The notes below the pieces were generated by a model. It had not been told where the DNA came from, ran no database searches, and worked only from the letters and a program-made list of their open reading frames with translations. From Trebonia sp036276115 (lineage in GTDB: Bacteria > Actinomycetota > Actinomycetes > Streptosporangiales > Streptosporangiaceae): DNA of 64,000 bases. A program made the translations under genes and the position numbers. Shown in pieces: positions 6,082 through 15,511 of the stretch. Numbering within the stretch: position 1 is the first letter of the stretch; each line of letters opens with the position of its first letter. The stretch is taken from assembly GCA_036276115.1 (NCBI GenBank), contig DATBEM010000045.1, forward strand, positions 1 through 64,000, given 5' to 3'.

Positions 6082-7686
6082 CTAGCCCGGCAACGTCCCG
6101 GCCTCGCGACGGGTCGTCTCGCTCTGCCAGAATTCAAGTGCCTCAGGCTCGTCCACCCAGTTGACTATCGTGGCGTCAAGGCCGGCCAGCAGCGCGTCCC
6201 GGACCTCAGCCGGGGTGACGCGGAAGAACTCGCGGCGCTGGTTGACCAGGTTGACCCGGTGTTCCGTAAACGTATGGTGCAGCCGGGTCTCCAAGCTGAC
6301 AGCGTCATTGCTGAAGATCATGGCGTGCACGTCATACCGGAACGGGACCGAGGCGTCGCCCAGCTCACGCACGCGGTCCATTGGCTCCAGCCGGCGGGTC
6401 ATGCCGATCTTCACCATGTCGGGCCCGAACGCGCCGATGTTCGAGATCACGTACACGTAGCCGGCGCGGATGTTCGCCGCGCGGCGGTTGACCCCGTCGA
6501 GCGCGTCGCGGATCTCCGCGAGCTTGGCCGCCATGCGCTCGGCGCCCTCGACGTCCCCGTTGGCCTGGAGCGCGGCCAGCGCCGACTCATAGTGCGACTG
6601 CTCCTTGCCGAGGCGATCTTGCTCGCGCTGGTACTCGCGGCGGGCGATCTCCTCCTCGCGCAGCCGGGCGCGCTCCTCCTTGGCGCGCTCCTTCTCCTCG
6701 GCGACCTTAGCCAGGTAATCGGCCGTGAGCTCAAGCTCCTCGACCCGGAGCCGGTGGTAGGCGTCGGTGACCCGGATATCCATCGTGGCGCCGAGCTTGC
6801 TGATGATCTCGCGCGCCTTGTTCAGCCGGGCGACCGATGACTCAAGCGCGTAGGGCTTCATGGACTGCACGGCGTGCTCGGCCTCGTTGTTGTAGGCCCG
6901 CAGCATGAGCCGGGAGAACTCGCTCACCATCTTCCGGCCCTGGGCCAGGGAGTTGTTGACCGTCCAGTTCGTCTTGCCCGTGACGGCGGTCTTCGCCTTC
7001 ACCGCGTCCTTGATCCGCGCCTGCAGGCCGGTGAGCCGGGCCTTGTAGGCAACGGCATCGTTGAGCCGGTGCCGGTACTGATAGATGCCGGCCTCTTGCA
7101 GCAGCGAGATCTCGCGGGTCTCGACCAGGCCGCTGGAAAGCTCCGCCTGCTCAACCCGGAGCTTGCCCAGTTCCGCGTCGAGCTTCTCGATCTCGCGCCG
7201 CGCGGAGGCCAGGGCATCCCGCTTGACCTGGAGCTTCTCCACGTCCGCCCGCAGGCCGACGACCTGAGCCTGGTAGCCGTTCAGTTGCGCGGCCTCGACG
7301 CGGAGGGGCCCGATGGAAGCCCGGAGCGTTGCTTCCTCCTGCCGCATGCGGGGCAAGAGATCGCCAAGCTGGCGGGTCTCGGCGCGCAGCTGATCCAGCT
7401 GCCCGATTCCCATGTCATTGACGATCCGCTGCAAGCGCTCCACTTCTGCCTGCAGGTCCCGCTTGCCGCCGAGCAATTTGTGCTTCCGCGCGGGGGCGTT
7501 GGCGGCTGTTCGCTCTCCCGGTGGGAGAATGCCTGAAGTCGGTTGAGCTGGTGCTACGGGCGGCGGGACAGTGACCTGCGCCGGCCGGGCGGCCTGCGTT
7601 TGATCGGTCCACTGCATTCCGTCCCACCAGCGCACGAATGCTGGATCCTGGTTGTCCGGATACCAGCCAGGTGGGGTCGTAGTCAC
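6082..7686 (-). CDS. DUF2510 / coiled-coil / GIY-YIG (T5orf172-MUG113-like) protein
   Basis: 534 residues. The N-terminus TTTPPGWYPDNQDPAFVRWW is a DUF2510 motif. A long helical coiled-coil follows (about residues 75-240), then a conserved region like DUF4041 (about 240-400) rich in Glu/Arg helices. The C-terminal domain has the GIY-YIG signature GYVYVISN...VKIGMTRR...RVRELG with a later SLETRLHH and QRREFF, as in T5orf172/MUG113 nucleases. DUF4041-MUG113 proteins occur in phages and in some defence loci; the DUF2510 head is an actinobacterial addition. The start is GTG 7686 (GGGGAAG 5-6 nt upstream); ATG 7719 is the alternative. It is monocistronic here and its function is unproven. Confidence 0.82.
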   Translation of the reverse strand: MTTTPPGWYPDNQDPAFVRWWDGMQWTDQTQAARPAQVTVPPPVAPAQPTSGILPPGERTAANAPARKHKLLGGKRDLQAEVERLQRIVNDMGIGQLDQLRAETRQLGDLLPRMRQEEATLRASIGPLRVEAAQLNGYQAQVVGLRADVEKLQVKRDALASARREIEKLDAELGKLRVEQAELSSGLVETREISLLQEAGIYQYRHRLNDAVAYKARLTGLQARIKDAVKAKTAVTGKTNWTVNNSLAQGRKMVSEFSRLMLRAYNNEAEHAVQSMKPYALESSVARLNKAREIISKLGATMDIRVTDAYHRLRVEELELTADYLAKVAEEKERAKEERARLREEEIARREYQREQDRLGKEQSHYESALAALQANGDVEGAERMAAKLAEIRDALDGVNRRAANIRAGYVYVISNIGAFGPDMVKIGMTRRLEPMDRVRELGDASVPFRYDVHAMIFSNDAVSLETRLHHTFTEHRVNLVNQRREFFRVTPAEVRDALLAGLDATIVNWVDEPEALEFWQSETTRREAGTLPG

Positions 7687-7805
7687 CGCTTCCCCGCTCC
7701 CTATTCCGCCTTCAGGCATGTCGCATCGGCTATAGATCACGAGAGCCTAGTCGCGGGCCACGACGTGCGGTACAAGTTGCGATTTATTGCGCGAATTAGG
7801 AAGAG

Positions 7806-8153
7806 CTAGGGCAGCGTCCCCAGGTGCGCCACCCGGACCTTCTTCGGCACGCACATGCACCAGGCGTCGGTGATGAGCTCGCGCATCTCGGCCGGGCCGA
7901 GCTCGCTCATCCGGGCGACGAGCCAGTTGAACCGCTGGTCCGACAGCCGGGGCAGGACGAACTTCGCGGGCTCGCTCGCGATCAGCGCGTCGCGCTCCTC
8001 CCTGGGGAAGCCGAATCCCAGCAGCGTCTCGTCCGGCGACACCGACGCGTACACGATCGCCCCGATCCGGAACTTCACGTAGTCGCGGATCAGGTGCTCG
8101 GACGTGCGCGGCAGCGGTAGCGCGACCGCGCGCACCTCATCAAGGGTGATCAC
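7806..8153 (-). CDS. MmcQ/YjbR family protein
   Basis: 115 residues of the MmcQ/YjbR (DUF419) fold. It has the opening TLDEVRAVALPLPRTSEHL, a central GFGFPREERDALI strand-helix and a C-terminal LITDAWCMCVPKKVRV. These small cytoplasmic proteins have a CyaY-like DNA-binding-type fold, but their role is not established. GTG 8153 overlaps the stop of the LLM oxidoreductase by 4 bp (GTGA), so both come from one transcript. Confidence 0.85.
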   Translation of the reverse strand: MITLDEVRAVALPLPRTSEHLIRDYVKFRIGAIVYASVSPDETLLGFGFPREERDALIASEPAKFVLPRLSDQRFNWLVARMSELGPAEMRELITDAWCMCVPKKVRVAHLGTLP

Positions 8154-9037
8154 CGGGCGGCGGCGAGCACCTGTGCCGCCAGCTCCAGCGCCTGGTCAGC
8201 CGAGCCCGCCAGGTACATCAAGTCGACGAACACGTGCCCGGCCGACAGTTCCCGCCCGGCCTGCCCGATCGCCGCGACTATATCGGCGACCGGGGTCCCG
8301 GCGGGCGCGTTGACCCGCAGGATGAAGTCCGGCTCCGGCCGCCCGGCCTTCGCCGCCTCCTCGCGGATGACCGCCCAGCCGGCGGCGATGCCGGACAGGC
8401 TGAGCCCGCTCGTCAGCTGGACGGCGGGCAGCCAGCCGGCGGAGCGGGTGGCGACCCGGCGCATCGCGGTGGGCGCGAATCCCGCCAGGTAGACCGGCGG
8501 TCCCGGCCGCTGGACCGGCTTCAGCCCGGAGTGCGACTCGGGAATCGAGAAGTGCCGCCCCTGGTAGGCGACGGTGTCCTGGTTCCAGGATGCTTCCAGG
8601 ACGTCGAGGCACTCATCCAGCAGCGCGCCGCGCTCGTTCATCGCGACCCCGATCGCCGCGAACTCGTCCGGCGACCAGCCCGTCCCGAACCCGGGAATCA
8701 GCCGTCCCCCGCTCAGCACGTCGATCGTCGTCAGCGACCGCGCGAGGACGGCCGGGGAGTAGTACGGCGCGTTCAGCACGCTCGTGCCCAGCAGCGGCGT
8801 CGTCGTCACCGCCGCGGCGGCCGCGAGGACGGTGAACGGGTCCAGCGAGCGGCGGAACTCCTCGGGCATCCCCGGCCCGCCGCCGTACCCGATGACCGGC
8901 TTGACCGGCGCGAGCAGCCGGTCGCCGGCCCACAGGCTGTCGGCGCCGAGCGCCTCGGCCTCGCGCGCGAAGCGCGCGACCGCCCCCGGCTCGGTCCCCA
9001 TGGTCCCGTACTGCGGCAGGCAGAACCCAATGCGCAC
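8150..9037 (-). CDS. LLM-class F420-dependent oxidoreductase
   Basis: 295 residues with a luciferase-like TIM barrel: MRIGFCLPQYG at the N-terminus, FAREAEALGADSLWAGDRLL, LGTSVLNAPYYSPAVLARSL, and the conserved GRLIPGFGTGWSPDEFAAIG. Members use reduced F420 or flavin to act on a wide range of small molecules, so the substrate cannot be told. GTG 9037 has AGGAGGATAGGCC directly upstream. The AT-rich inverted repeat at 9080-9095 may be its control site. Confidence 0.9.
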   Translation of the reverse strand: MRIGFCLPQYGTMGTEPGAVARFAREAEALGADSLWAGDRLLAPVKPVIGYGGGPGMPEEFRRSLDPFTVLAAAAAVTTTPLLGTSVLNAPYYSPAVLARSLTTIDVLSGGRLIPGFGTGWSPDEFAAIGVAMNERGALLDECLDVLEASWNQDTVAYQGRHFSIPESHSGLKPVQRPGPPVYLAGFAPTAMRRVATRSAGWLPAVQLTSGLSLSGIAAGWAVIREEAAKAGRPEPDFILRVNAPAGTPVADIVAAIGQAGRELSAGHVFVDLMYLAGSADQALELAAQVLAAAR

Positions 9038-9079
9038 GGCCTATCCTCCTGATGGTTGCGGCTTTCCGGCCCTCGTCAC

Positions 9080-9095
9080 CCTTTATATACAAAGG
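9080..9095. promoter_or_regulatory. AT-rich inverted repeat upstream of the LLM gene
   Basis: CCTTTATATACAAAGG has 5-bp perfect arms and an AT-rich centre. This is striking in a 72% GC region between two divergent genes (starts 9037 and 9197). A promoter element or repressor site is plausible; no protein can be assigned. Confidence 0.35.
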
Positions 9096-9196
9096 TTCCC
9101 GGCGACTGCCCAGCCGGGGGCGCGCGCTGGCTACGGCCGGGCGCCCGCGCGGCCGTAGCCTTGCCGGTAGCGTTCCCGCCTCCCGGAAGAAGGCCA

Positions 9197-9892
9197 ATGG
9201 CACCCACCAGGATCTGGCTCGATGTCCCCTACGCGGAGAAGGACCAGGCCAAGGCCGCGGGCGCCCGCTGGGACGCCGCCGCCCGGCGCTGGTACGCGCC
9301 CCGCCCGGGGATGGACGCCCTCGCCGAGTGGACGGCGCTGCCGCCGGTGCCCGACCTCCTGCCGGGCGAGGACCGGAGCTTCGGCCATGGCCTGTTCGTG
9401 GACCTGGTGCCCAAGAGCTGCTGGTTCACCAACGTCCGGTCGTGCGTCAGCGAACGGGACTGGGAGCGGCTGCGCCACATGATCACCAGCCGGGCCGGCC
9501 AGCGCTGCGAGGCCTGCCGGCGCCCGGCCGACCGGGATACTGGCCGCTGGCTGGAAGCACACGAGCGCTGGTCGTACGACGATGAGACCCGGGTCCAGTC
9601 GCTGCGCCGCCTGATCTGCCTGTGCACCGACTGCCACCAGGCCACCCACTACGGCCTGGCGACGGTGCAGGGCACCGACGCCCAGGCCCGGGCGCACCTG
9701 CGGGCGGTCACCGGCTTCTCGGCGGCTGACATCGACCTCCTCATCGAGGCCGCGTTCGAGCTGTGGGCGCAGCGCTCCCGCTACGACTGGGCACTGGACC
9801 TCAGCATCCTGACCGACGCCGGGGTGACGGTCCGCCGCCCGCCCGCCGCCAGCGAGCGCGCCCGCGCGGCCCAGCGCGAGCTCGGCCGGTAG
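9197..9892 (+). CDS. DUF5710 domain protein with an HNH-like zinc motif
   Basis: 231 residues from ATG 9197 (GAAGAAGG upstream). Residues 3-40 are DUF5710 (IWLDVPYAEKDQAKAAGARW), a domain often found attached to DNA-processing proteins. The middle carries CEACRRP, EAHERW and LICLCTDCHQATHYG, i.e. CxxC...H...CxxCH...H. This spacing fits a zinc-bound HNH-type core, so nuclease activity is possible. No neighbour supports a role, and it could instead be a nucleic-acid-binding protein. Confidence 0.72.
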   Translation: MAPTRIWLDVPYAEKDQAKAAGARWDAAARRWYAPRPGMDALAEWTALPPVPDLLPGEDRSFGHGLFVDLVPKSCWFTNVRSCVSERDWERLRHMITSRAGQRCEACRRPADRDTGRWLEAHERWSYDDETRVQSLRRLICLCTDCHQATHYGLATVQGTDAQARAHLRAVTGFSAADIDLLIEAAFELWAQRSRYDWALDLSILTDAGVTVRRPPAASERARAAQRELGR

Positions 9893-10096
9893 CGCGCGGC
9901 CTGCGGAGCGCGTTGCCGGGGGAGCGCCACCCCACCTGCTGATGGACGGCGCCTCGGTCGAGGTGCTAGAGCTCGTCCCGATGGGCGGGTAAGCACCCGG
10001 CGATTGCGGGCGCCCGGCCGCAACGGCGCCTTGGCCTGGAAGCCGAAGACGTTCGCTGGCTCCTGATCGTCCTGCGCGACGCGACCAACGGCGACA
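9893..10096. other. Gene-free stretch
   Basis: No convincing gene or motif seen. Short open frames here lack ribosome sites and family similarity. The sequence leads to the hairpin at 10097-10119. Confidence 0.4.
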
Positions 10097-10119
10097 GCCG
10101 CCCGGCTTAACCGGGCGGC
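10097..10119. terminator. Hairpin between convergent genes
   Basis: GCCGCCCGG pairs perfectly with CCGGGCGGC across a 5-nt CTTAA loop. It lies about 40 nt beyond the 3' end of the kinase gene, as expected for a U-poor actinobacterial terminator, and could serve both strands. Confidence 0.6.
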
Positions 10120-10159
10120 CGTCCGTCAGCGACGAAGCGCGAACTGCTGAAATCTAGAA

Positions 10160-12529
10160 TCACTTGGCCGTGTGCGTCCACAGGACGAGGTTCTTGCCGC
10201 CGCAGCACAGGCCCGGCTTGCCCGGGCACAGCGCCACCGAGGGGACGGTCGTGCCCGATTTGGTGTCGACGCTCAGGGCGACCTTGCCGGTCGTGACGCT
10301 GAAGACCGAGCCGGTGCCGTCGGCGTTGCCGCTCATGAGCTGGCTGCTGTTGGTCCGGATGGCGATCGACTTGGCGTTGGACTTGGCGTTGGTCAGGGTG
10401 TTGATCTTCTTTCCGCTGCCCACGTCCCACAGCGCGACCGTGCCGTCGGCATTGGCGGTGGCGAGCTGCTGCTGGGCGCCGAAGGCCAGCGTCCCGGGGC
10501 CGGTGGCGACGCCGGTGAGGGTGGACATGAGCTTGCGGCTGGCGACGTTCCAGACCTCGGCCTTCCCCGCCCCGTCGCTGACGGCCAGCGTCCGCCCGTC
10601 GGCGCTGAACGCGAGCGAGGCGGCCGCCGCGCCGCTGGCGAGGCCCTTGGTGGCGACGGCCTTGCGCGAGGCGGTGTCCCACACCGTCACCGTGCTGCCG
10701 TGGCTGGTGGCCAGCAGCGCCCCGGTGGGGCTGAACGCGACCGAGTTCGCGGTGCTGGCGGCGGCCGACGGGCTGGCCAGCGTGTCGATCACCTTGCCGG
10801 TGGCCGGGTTGAACAACCGGGTCGTGCCGTCGCCGCTCGCGACCGCCAGGGTCTTGCTGTCGGGCGAGAACGCTACCCCGCCGATCGCGGCAGCGCTGGC
10901 CCCGTGGTTGAGGGTGGTGATGAGCTTCCCGGTCTTGACCACCCACAAGGTGGTCGTCCCGTTCCCGTTGCCGCTGGCGAGGGTGTGCGCGTCGGGCGAG
11001 AACGCGACCGCCTGGGCGCCCCCGTTGGTGCCATGCTGCAAGACGCGCTCGGTGTTGGGCGCGCCCGCCGGGGCCGGGCCCGTCGCGCCGTCATCGGTCG
11101 CGCTGGCGGTCGAGCCCGCGCCGCCGGAAGCAGCACTGCCGGAAGCGGGACCCGAGGCGGCCGTCCCGTCGTTGCCGCCCTTGGACAGCTCCAGGCCAAC
11201 CGGGATGCCGACGGCGGCGACGACGGCGGTCCCGATGCCGGCCAGCAGCAGGGTGCGCCGCCGGGGAGCCGGGCGGCGCGCTGACGTTGTCGGCGAGACG
11301 CCGCCGGACGGGGGCGGCGAGCCCTGCCCGGACGAGGCGTGGGCGGCCGTCGAACCGCCCGGGACCGGGAACCCGGCCGGCGCGTACCGGTAGTCGGGGC
11401 CGTCCGGGCCCGGCGGCGGGGGCACGAAGCCGGTCCCGTCCGCCGGGGTGTCGCCCCGGTCGGAGCCGGGCGCGGCGGCGCGGCCGTCGCCGGCGAGCCC
11501 GATCGCGCTCAGCCCGCCCGGACCGCTCAGCCCGCCCGCGCCCAGGTCCGCCGGGCGGAGGTCGACCCGGGTGCCGTCGTCGGCCCTCCCGCGCCCGGCC
11601 TGGTCGCCCCAGCCCTGGTCGCCCCAGCCCTGGTCGGCCCTAGCCTGGTCGGCCCGCGCGTGGTCACCGCTGGCGTGGTCAGCACTGGTCTGGTCGGCGC
11701 TAGCGTAGTCGGCCCAGCTCTGGTCAGCGCTGCTATAGCCGGCACTGCGGTGATCGGCACCACCGTCGGCGGCGAGGTCGGCGATGATGGTGGCGAGGGC
11801 GGGACGCTGGTCCGCTGCCTGCGCCCGGCACGCGGCGATCACCGCGCGCAGGGCCGCGTCGGTGACGCCGTCGAGCCCGGCCGCGCCGGTCCCGGACGGC
11901 GCCCGCCCGGTCGCGGCGAACGCGAGCACCGCGCCGAGCGCGAACACGTCGCTCGCGGGCCGGGCGCTCTCGCCCCGGGCCTGCTCCGGCGACATGTAGG
12001 CGACGGTCCCGATGACGGTGCCGACGCTGGTCAGCCCGGCCCCGTGCGCGGACCGGGCGATCCCGAAGTCGATGATGCGCGGGCCGTCGGCCGCGAGGAT
12101 CACGTTGCTGGGCTTCAGGTCCCGGTGCACCAGCCCGACGTCGTGGATGGCGGCCAGGCCCTCGGCCAGCTGCGCGCCCAGCTCCCGGATCCGGCCGGCG
12201 GGCAGCGGCCCGGACCGCTGGACCTGCTCCGCCAGGGTGGGCCCCTCGATGTAGGCGGTCACCATCCACGGCGACGGCGCGTTCGGGTCCGCGTCCACGA
12301 CCTGGGCGGCGTGGAACCCGCCGACCCGCCGGGCCGCCTCGATCTCGCGGGCGAACCGCTCGCGGAACTTGGGCGCGGCGGCCCAGTCCGGGTTGATGAC
12401 CTTGATCGCGACCTTGCGCCCGGCCGGCGAGCGGCCCAGGAACACCTGGCCCATTCCCCCCGCCCCGAGCCGGCCAACTACGCGGTAGCTGCCGATCGTC
12501 GTGGGATCACCAGGCTGTATCCCGTCCAT
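10160..12529 (-). CDS. Receptor Ser/Thr protein kinase with extracellular WD40 repeats
   Basis: 789 residues from ATG 12529 (GGGGGCAG upstream). The kinase domain (about 14-265) is complete: glycine loop GAGGMGQVF, lysine in VAIKVIN, catalytic HRDLKPSN, IDFGIA for the DFG motif, and AYMSPEQAR. Eleven ADxxx pentapeptides (about 257-312) and a Pro/Gly linker lead to one membrane helix (about 426-447, LLLAGIGTAVVAAVGIPVGL). The C-terminal ~290 residues hold at least six WD40 units (AVAFSPDAHTLASG, TLWVVKTGKL and similar), predicted outside the cell. The next gene upstream encodes an FHA-ABC exporter, a likely phosphorylation target by analogy with PknF-Rv1747. Confidence 0.93.
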   Translation of the reverse strand: MDGIQPGDPTTIGSYRVVGRLGAGGMGQVFLGRSPAGRKVAIKVINPDWAAAPKFRERFAREIEAARRVGGFHAAQVVDADPNAPSPWMVTAYIEGPTLAEQVQRSGPLPAGRIRELGAQLAEGLAAIHDVGLVHRDLKPSNVILAADGPRIIDFGIARSAHGAGLTSVGTVIGTVAYMSPEQARGESARPASDVFALGAVLAFAATGRAPSGTGAAGLDGVTDAALRAVIAACRAQAADQRPALATIIADLAADGGADHRSAGYSSADQSWADYASADQTSADHASGDHARADQARADQGWGDQGWGDQAGRGRADDGTRVDLRPADLGAGGLSGPGGLSAIGLAGDGRAAAPGSDRGDTPADGTGFVPPPPGPDGPDYRYAPAGFPVPGGSTAAHASSGQGSPPPSGGVSPTTSARRPAPRRRTLLLAGIGTAVVAAVGIPVGLELSKGGNDGTAASGPASGSAASGGAGSTASATDDGATGPAPAGAPNTERVLQHGTNGGAQAVAFSPDAHTLASGNGNGTTTLWVVKTGKLITTLNHGASAAAIGGVAFSPDSKTLAVASGDGTTRLFNPATGKVIDTLASPSAAASTANSVAFSPTGALLATSHGSTVTVWDTASRKAVATKGLASGAAAASLAFSADGRTLAVSDGAGKAEVWNVASRKLMSTLTGVATGPGTLAFGAQQQLATANADGTVALWDVGSGKKINTLTNAKSNAKSIAIRTNSSQLMSGNADGTGSVFSVTTGKVALSVDTKSGTTVPSVALCPGKPGLCCGGKNLVLWTHTAK
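11594..11758 (-). repeat. Eleven 15-bp in-frame repeats in the kinase gene
   Basis: The segment encodes eleven consecutive pentapeptides of the form A/G-D/G-H/Y/Q-x-x (ADHRS, ADQSW, ADYAS, GDQGW and so on) between the kinase domain and the membrane helix. Units differ at the DNA level but keep the 15-bp phase. Confidence 0.8.
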
Positions 12530-12877
12530 CGCGTACTGCCCCCAACCTCGTGCCGCGGTCCGGCCACGCCTCAGCCGGCCGCTGGCGACTATCATCCCCC
12601 GGCCCGCGCCTTAAGCCCAGGCCTGCGACGTGGCCTTATCCACGGCGCATGCTACCCATAACGACCAGGGGGGCGGCATAGTTCGCGCGATACCGGAATG
12701 ATGGTAACGAAACGGAAACTGCCCGCACTGAAGGCGCCGTAAAGTGCCCGGTTAATTACAATGCGTCGCGCTGGCTGGTGCCGCAAATTCCAGCCGGGCT
12801 TTACGGCGTCGCGGCGGAAAACAGTCAGAGGCAATGGCACTCAGCCACGGAGTGATTACGGGGGCGGGCCGGCCGCC
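12530..12877. other. Intergenic region upstream of the kinase
   Basis: About 350 bp without a gene. Its middle (about 12640-12800) is distinctly lower in GC than the surroundings, which suits a promoter region for the kinase on the reverse strand. I could not fix a convincing -35/-10 pair or operator. Confidence 0.45.
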
Positions 12878-15511
12878 TCAGCGGCGGCGGCGCGGCCCCA
12901 GCCGGCGCAGGCTCACCCAGGTCAGCGCGAGGCACAGCGCGCCGATGCCGGCGGTCAGCAGCACGTCGCGTGCCCAGTCGCCGGAGGTCGGGCCCCACAG
13001 CGGGTCGGTGTCCGAGCCGGTCTGCGGGGTCAGGAGGTTGAGGTTCACCGTCGAGGCGCCCGCCGCGAAGCCCCAGCGGGCCGGGGCGATCCACGACAGC
13101 TGCTCCAGGCCGCCCATCCCCGCCAGCGGCAGCACCCCGCCGGACAAGATGATCTGCCCCATCGTCAGCATCACGAGGAACGGCATCGCCTTCTCCGAGG
13201 TGGACACCAGCGCCGACACCAGCAGCCCGAGGCACATCGAGGCGAGGGCGAGGACCGCGATCGCGATCAGGATCTCCAGCAGCGGCGCGCTGCGGAAGAC
13301 GACCCCGTGCGGGGGCATCCGCCGCCCCGCCAGCCCCAGCAGCACGATGATGAGCGACTGGACGACGCTGATGAACCCCAGCAGCAGCACCTTGGAGAAC
13401 AGGTAACCGCCCGACGACAGCCCGGCCGCCCGTTCCCGGGTATAGATCGGGCGTTCCTTGACCAGCTCGCGGATCGAGCACGCGGTCCCGGCCAGGCAGG
13501 CGCAGGTGACCATGATCTGCAGCAGCTCCGAGGCGAACAGGTTCGTGCCGGGCGCCCCGGCCAGCCCCTCCTTGGCCGGCACGAACCGGATCAGGCCGCC
13601 CAGCACCAGCGGCAGCAGCCCCATGAACAGCACGTAGCCCCGGTCGGCGTAGATCACCCGGGCGTACCGGCGGGTCAGGGTCGCGGTCTGCCGCACCCAG
13701 CCGCGCCGCTGCGGCGGCGGGGCGACCGGCAGCCTCTCGTTCTCCTGGTCGACCGGGCGCGCGTTGCGCAGCGACACGTACCGCTCGAACAGCGGGGAGG
13801 CGGCGAACTCACCCGGCCAGTCGCGGCCCGGGTCGGAGTCGAACCCCTGGAACACGTCGGCCCAGTCGTCGGCCCCGAAGTAGCCCAGCGCGTCGCCGGG
13901 CGGCCCGTAGAACGCCATCCGCCCGCCTGGCGCCATGATCAGCAGCCGGTCGCACTCGCCGAGGTTGAGCACGCTGTGGGTGACGACGATGATCGTCCGC
14001 CCGTCATGGGCGAGGTCGCGCAGCTGGCGCATGACCGACTTGTCGAGCCCGGGGTCCAGGCCGGAGGTCGGCTCGTCCAGGAACAGCAGCGACGGCCGGG
14101 TCAGCAGCTCCTGGGCGACGTTGACCCGCTTGAGCTGGCCGCCCGACAGCCGGTCGGCCCGGGTGTCGGCGTGCCGGGCCAGGCCGAGCTCGTCCATCAC
14201 CTCGGCGACGCGCTGGTCCCGCTCGGCGGCGGTGGTGTCGGCGGGGAACCGCAGCTCGGCCGAGTACTGCAGGGCGGCCCGGGCGGTGAGCTGGGTGTGC
14301 AGGATGTTCTCCTGCGGGACCAGGCCGATCCGGTGCCGCAGCTCCGCGTAGTGCTCGTACAGGTCCCGGTTGTCGTACAGCACCGCCCCGGTCGTCGCCG
14401 GGCGCAGCCCGGTCAGCGCCCCGAGCAGGGTGGACTTGCCCGCGCCGCTCGGCCCGATGACGCCCAGGAGGCACTTTTCCGGGATCGGGAACGCGACCCG
14501 GTCCAGCAGTACCTTCCCGTCGGCCTTGCCCCCCTTGATCTGGACGACGAGGTCGTGGGCGACGACGGTGACCTCGCCGGAGTCCACGAACTGGCGCAGC
14601 TCGCCGCCGCCCAGCCGGAACGTGGAGTGCCCGATGCCGATGACGTCCAGCTCGGTGACCGCGCGGGCGGCGGTGAGCCGCTCGCCGTTGCAGAACGTGC
14701 CGTTGTGGCTGCCGAGGTCGGCCAGCTCGTAGCCGCCGCCGGCCGGGCGCAGCTCCGCGTGGTGCCGGGAGACGATGAGGTCATCGAGCACGATGTCGTT
14801 GCCGGCCGCGCGCCCGATGCGCAGCGTGGTGGCGGGCAGCTGAATGACCGACGTGGGGTGAGCTCCCGCGCCCGCGGCCCGGCCGGCCGGGGCCGGGGCG
14901 CCGAGGGGCGCGAGGTCCCCGGGTGCCAGGCCCGCGAAGGGGGCCAGGTCGCTCCCGGGCAGCAGGCTGGCCGGGATGACGCCCTCGGCCAGCAGCGCCT
15001 GCATGTCCGCCCGCATCGTGGGGGCGTCGCGCAGCGGCGCGGGCTGCGGGGAGGGAGCCGGCGGGGCGAGCGCGGTCGTGGCGCCGGCCGCGTCGGCGGC
15101 CGTCGCCTGCTGGACGGGGGTGCGCACGGTGAGCGGCTCGGCCGACGGCTGGCGGGCGGCGAGGGGGACCAGGCCCAGCAGCGACCCGTCGTCGCGGTGG
15201 CCGAGCCGCAGCATCCGGGCGTCGCCCACCTCGACCCGGTTCACCCGGTCGGGGCCGAGGAAGCTGCCGTTGCGGCTGGCGTTGTCGGTGTAGGTCCAGC
15301 TGCCCCCGTCGGAGCGGATCTCCCCGTGCGCCCACGAGACGCGGGGATCGGCGAGGACGACGTGCCCCTGCGGGTCCCGCCCCACGCGGTAGGAGCTGCC
15401 CGGGCGCAGCTGGTGCGTGCCCGCCTCGGTGCGGACCAGGAGGTCAGGCAGCGGGACGGCGGGGGCGGTCGCCCGCGGCGCCGCGACGGGCCCGGGCTCC
15501 TCAAGGGTCAT
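12878..15511 (-). other. Alternative gene model: FHA-FHA-ABCG exporter starting at ATG 15511
   Basis: The in-frame ATG at 15511 would give an 877-residue protein of the Rv1747 architecture. FHA1 is at about residues 15-95 (YRVGRDPQGHVVLADP, ASRNGSF), FHA2 at about 227-300 (LRIGRAAGNDIVLDD, SRHHAEL, SHNGTF), the ATPase at about 320-540 and membrane helices at about 640-870. In mycobacteria this exporter is phosphorylated by the adjacent kinase PknF and recognised through FHA1. Here the kinase gene follows in the same orientation, so phospho-control of export is likely. The ribosome site before 15511 is weak. Confidence 0.6.
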
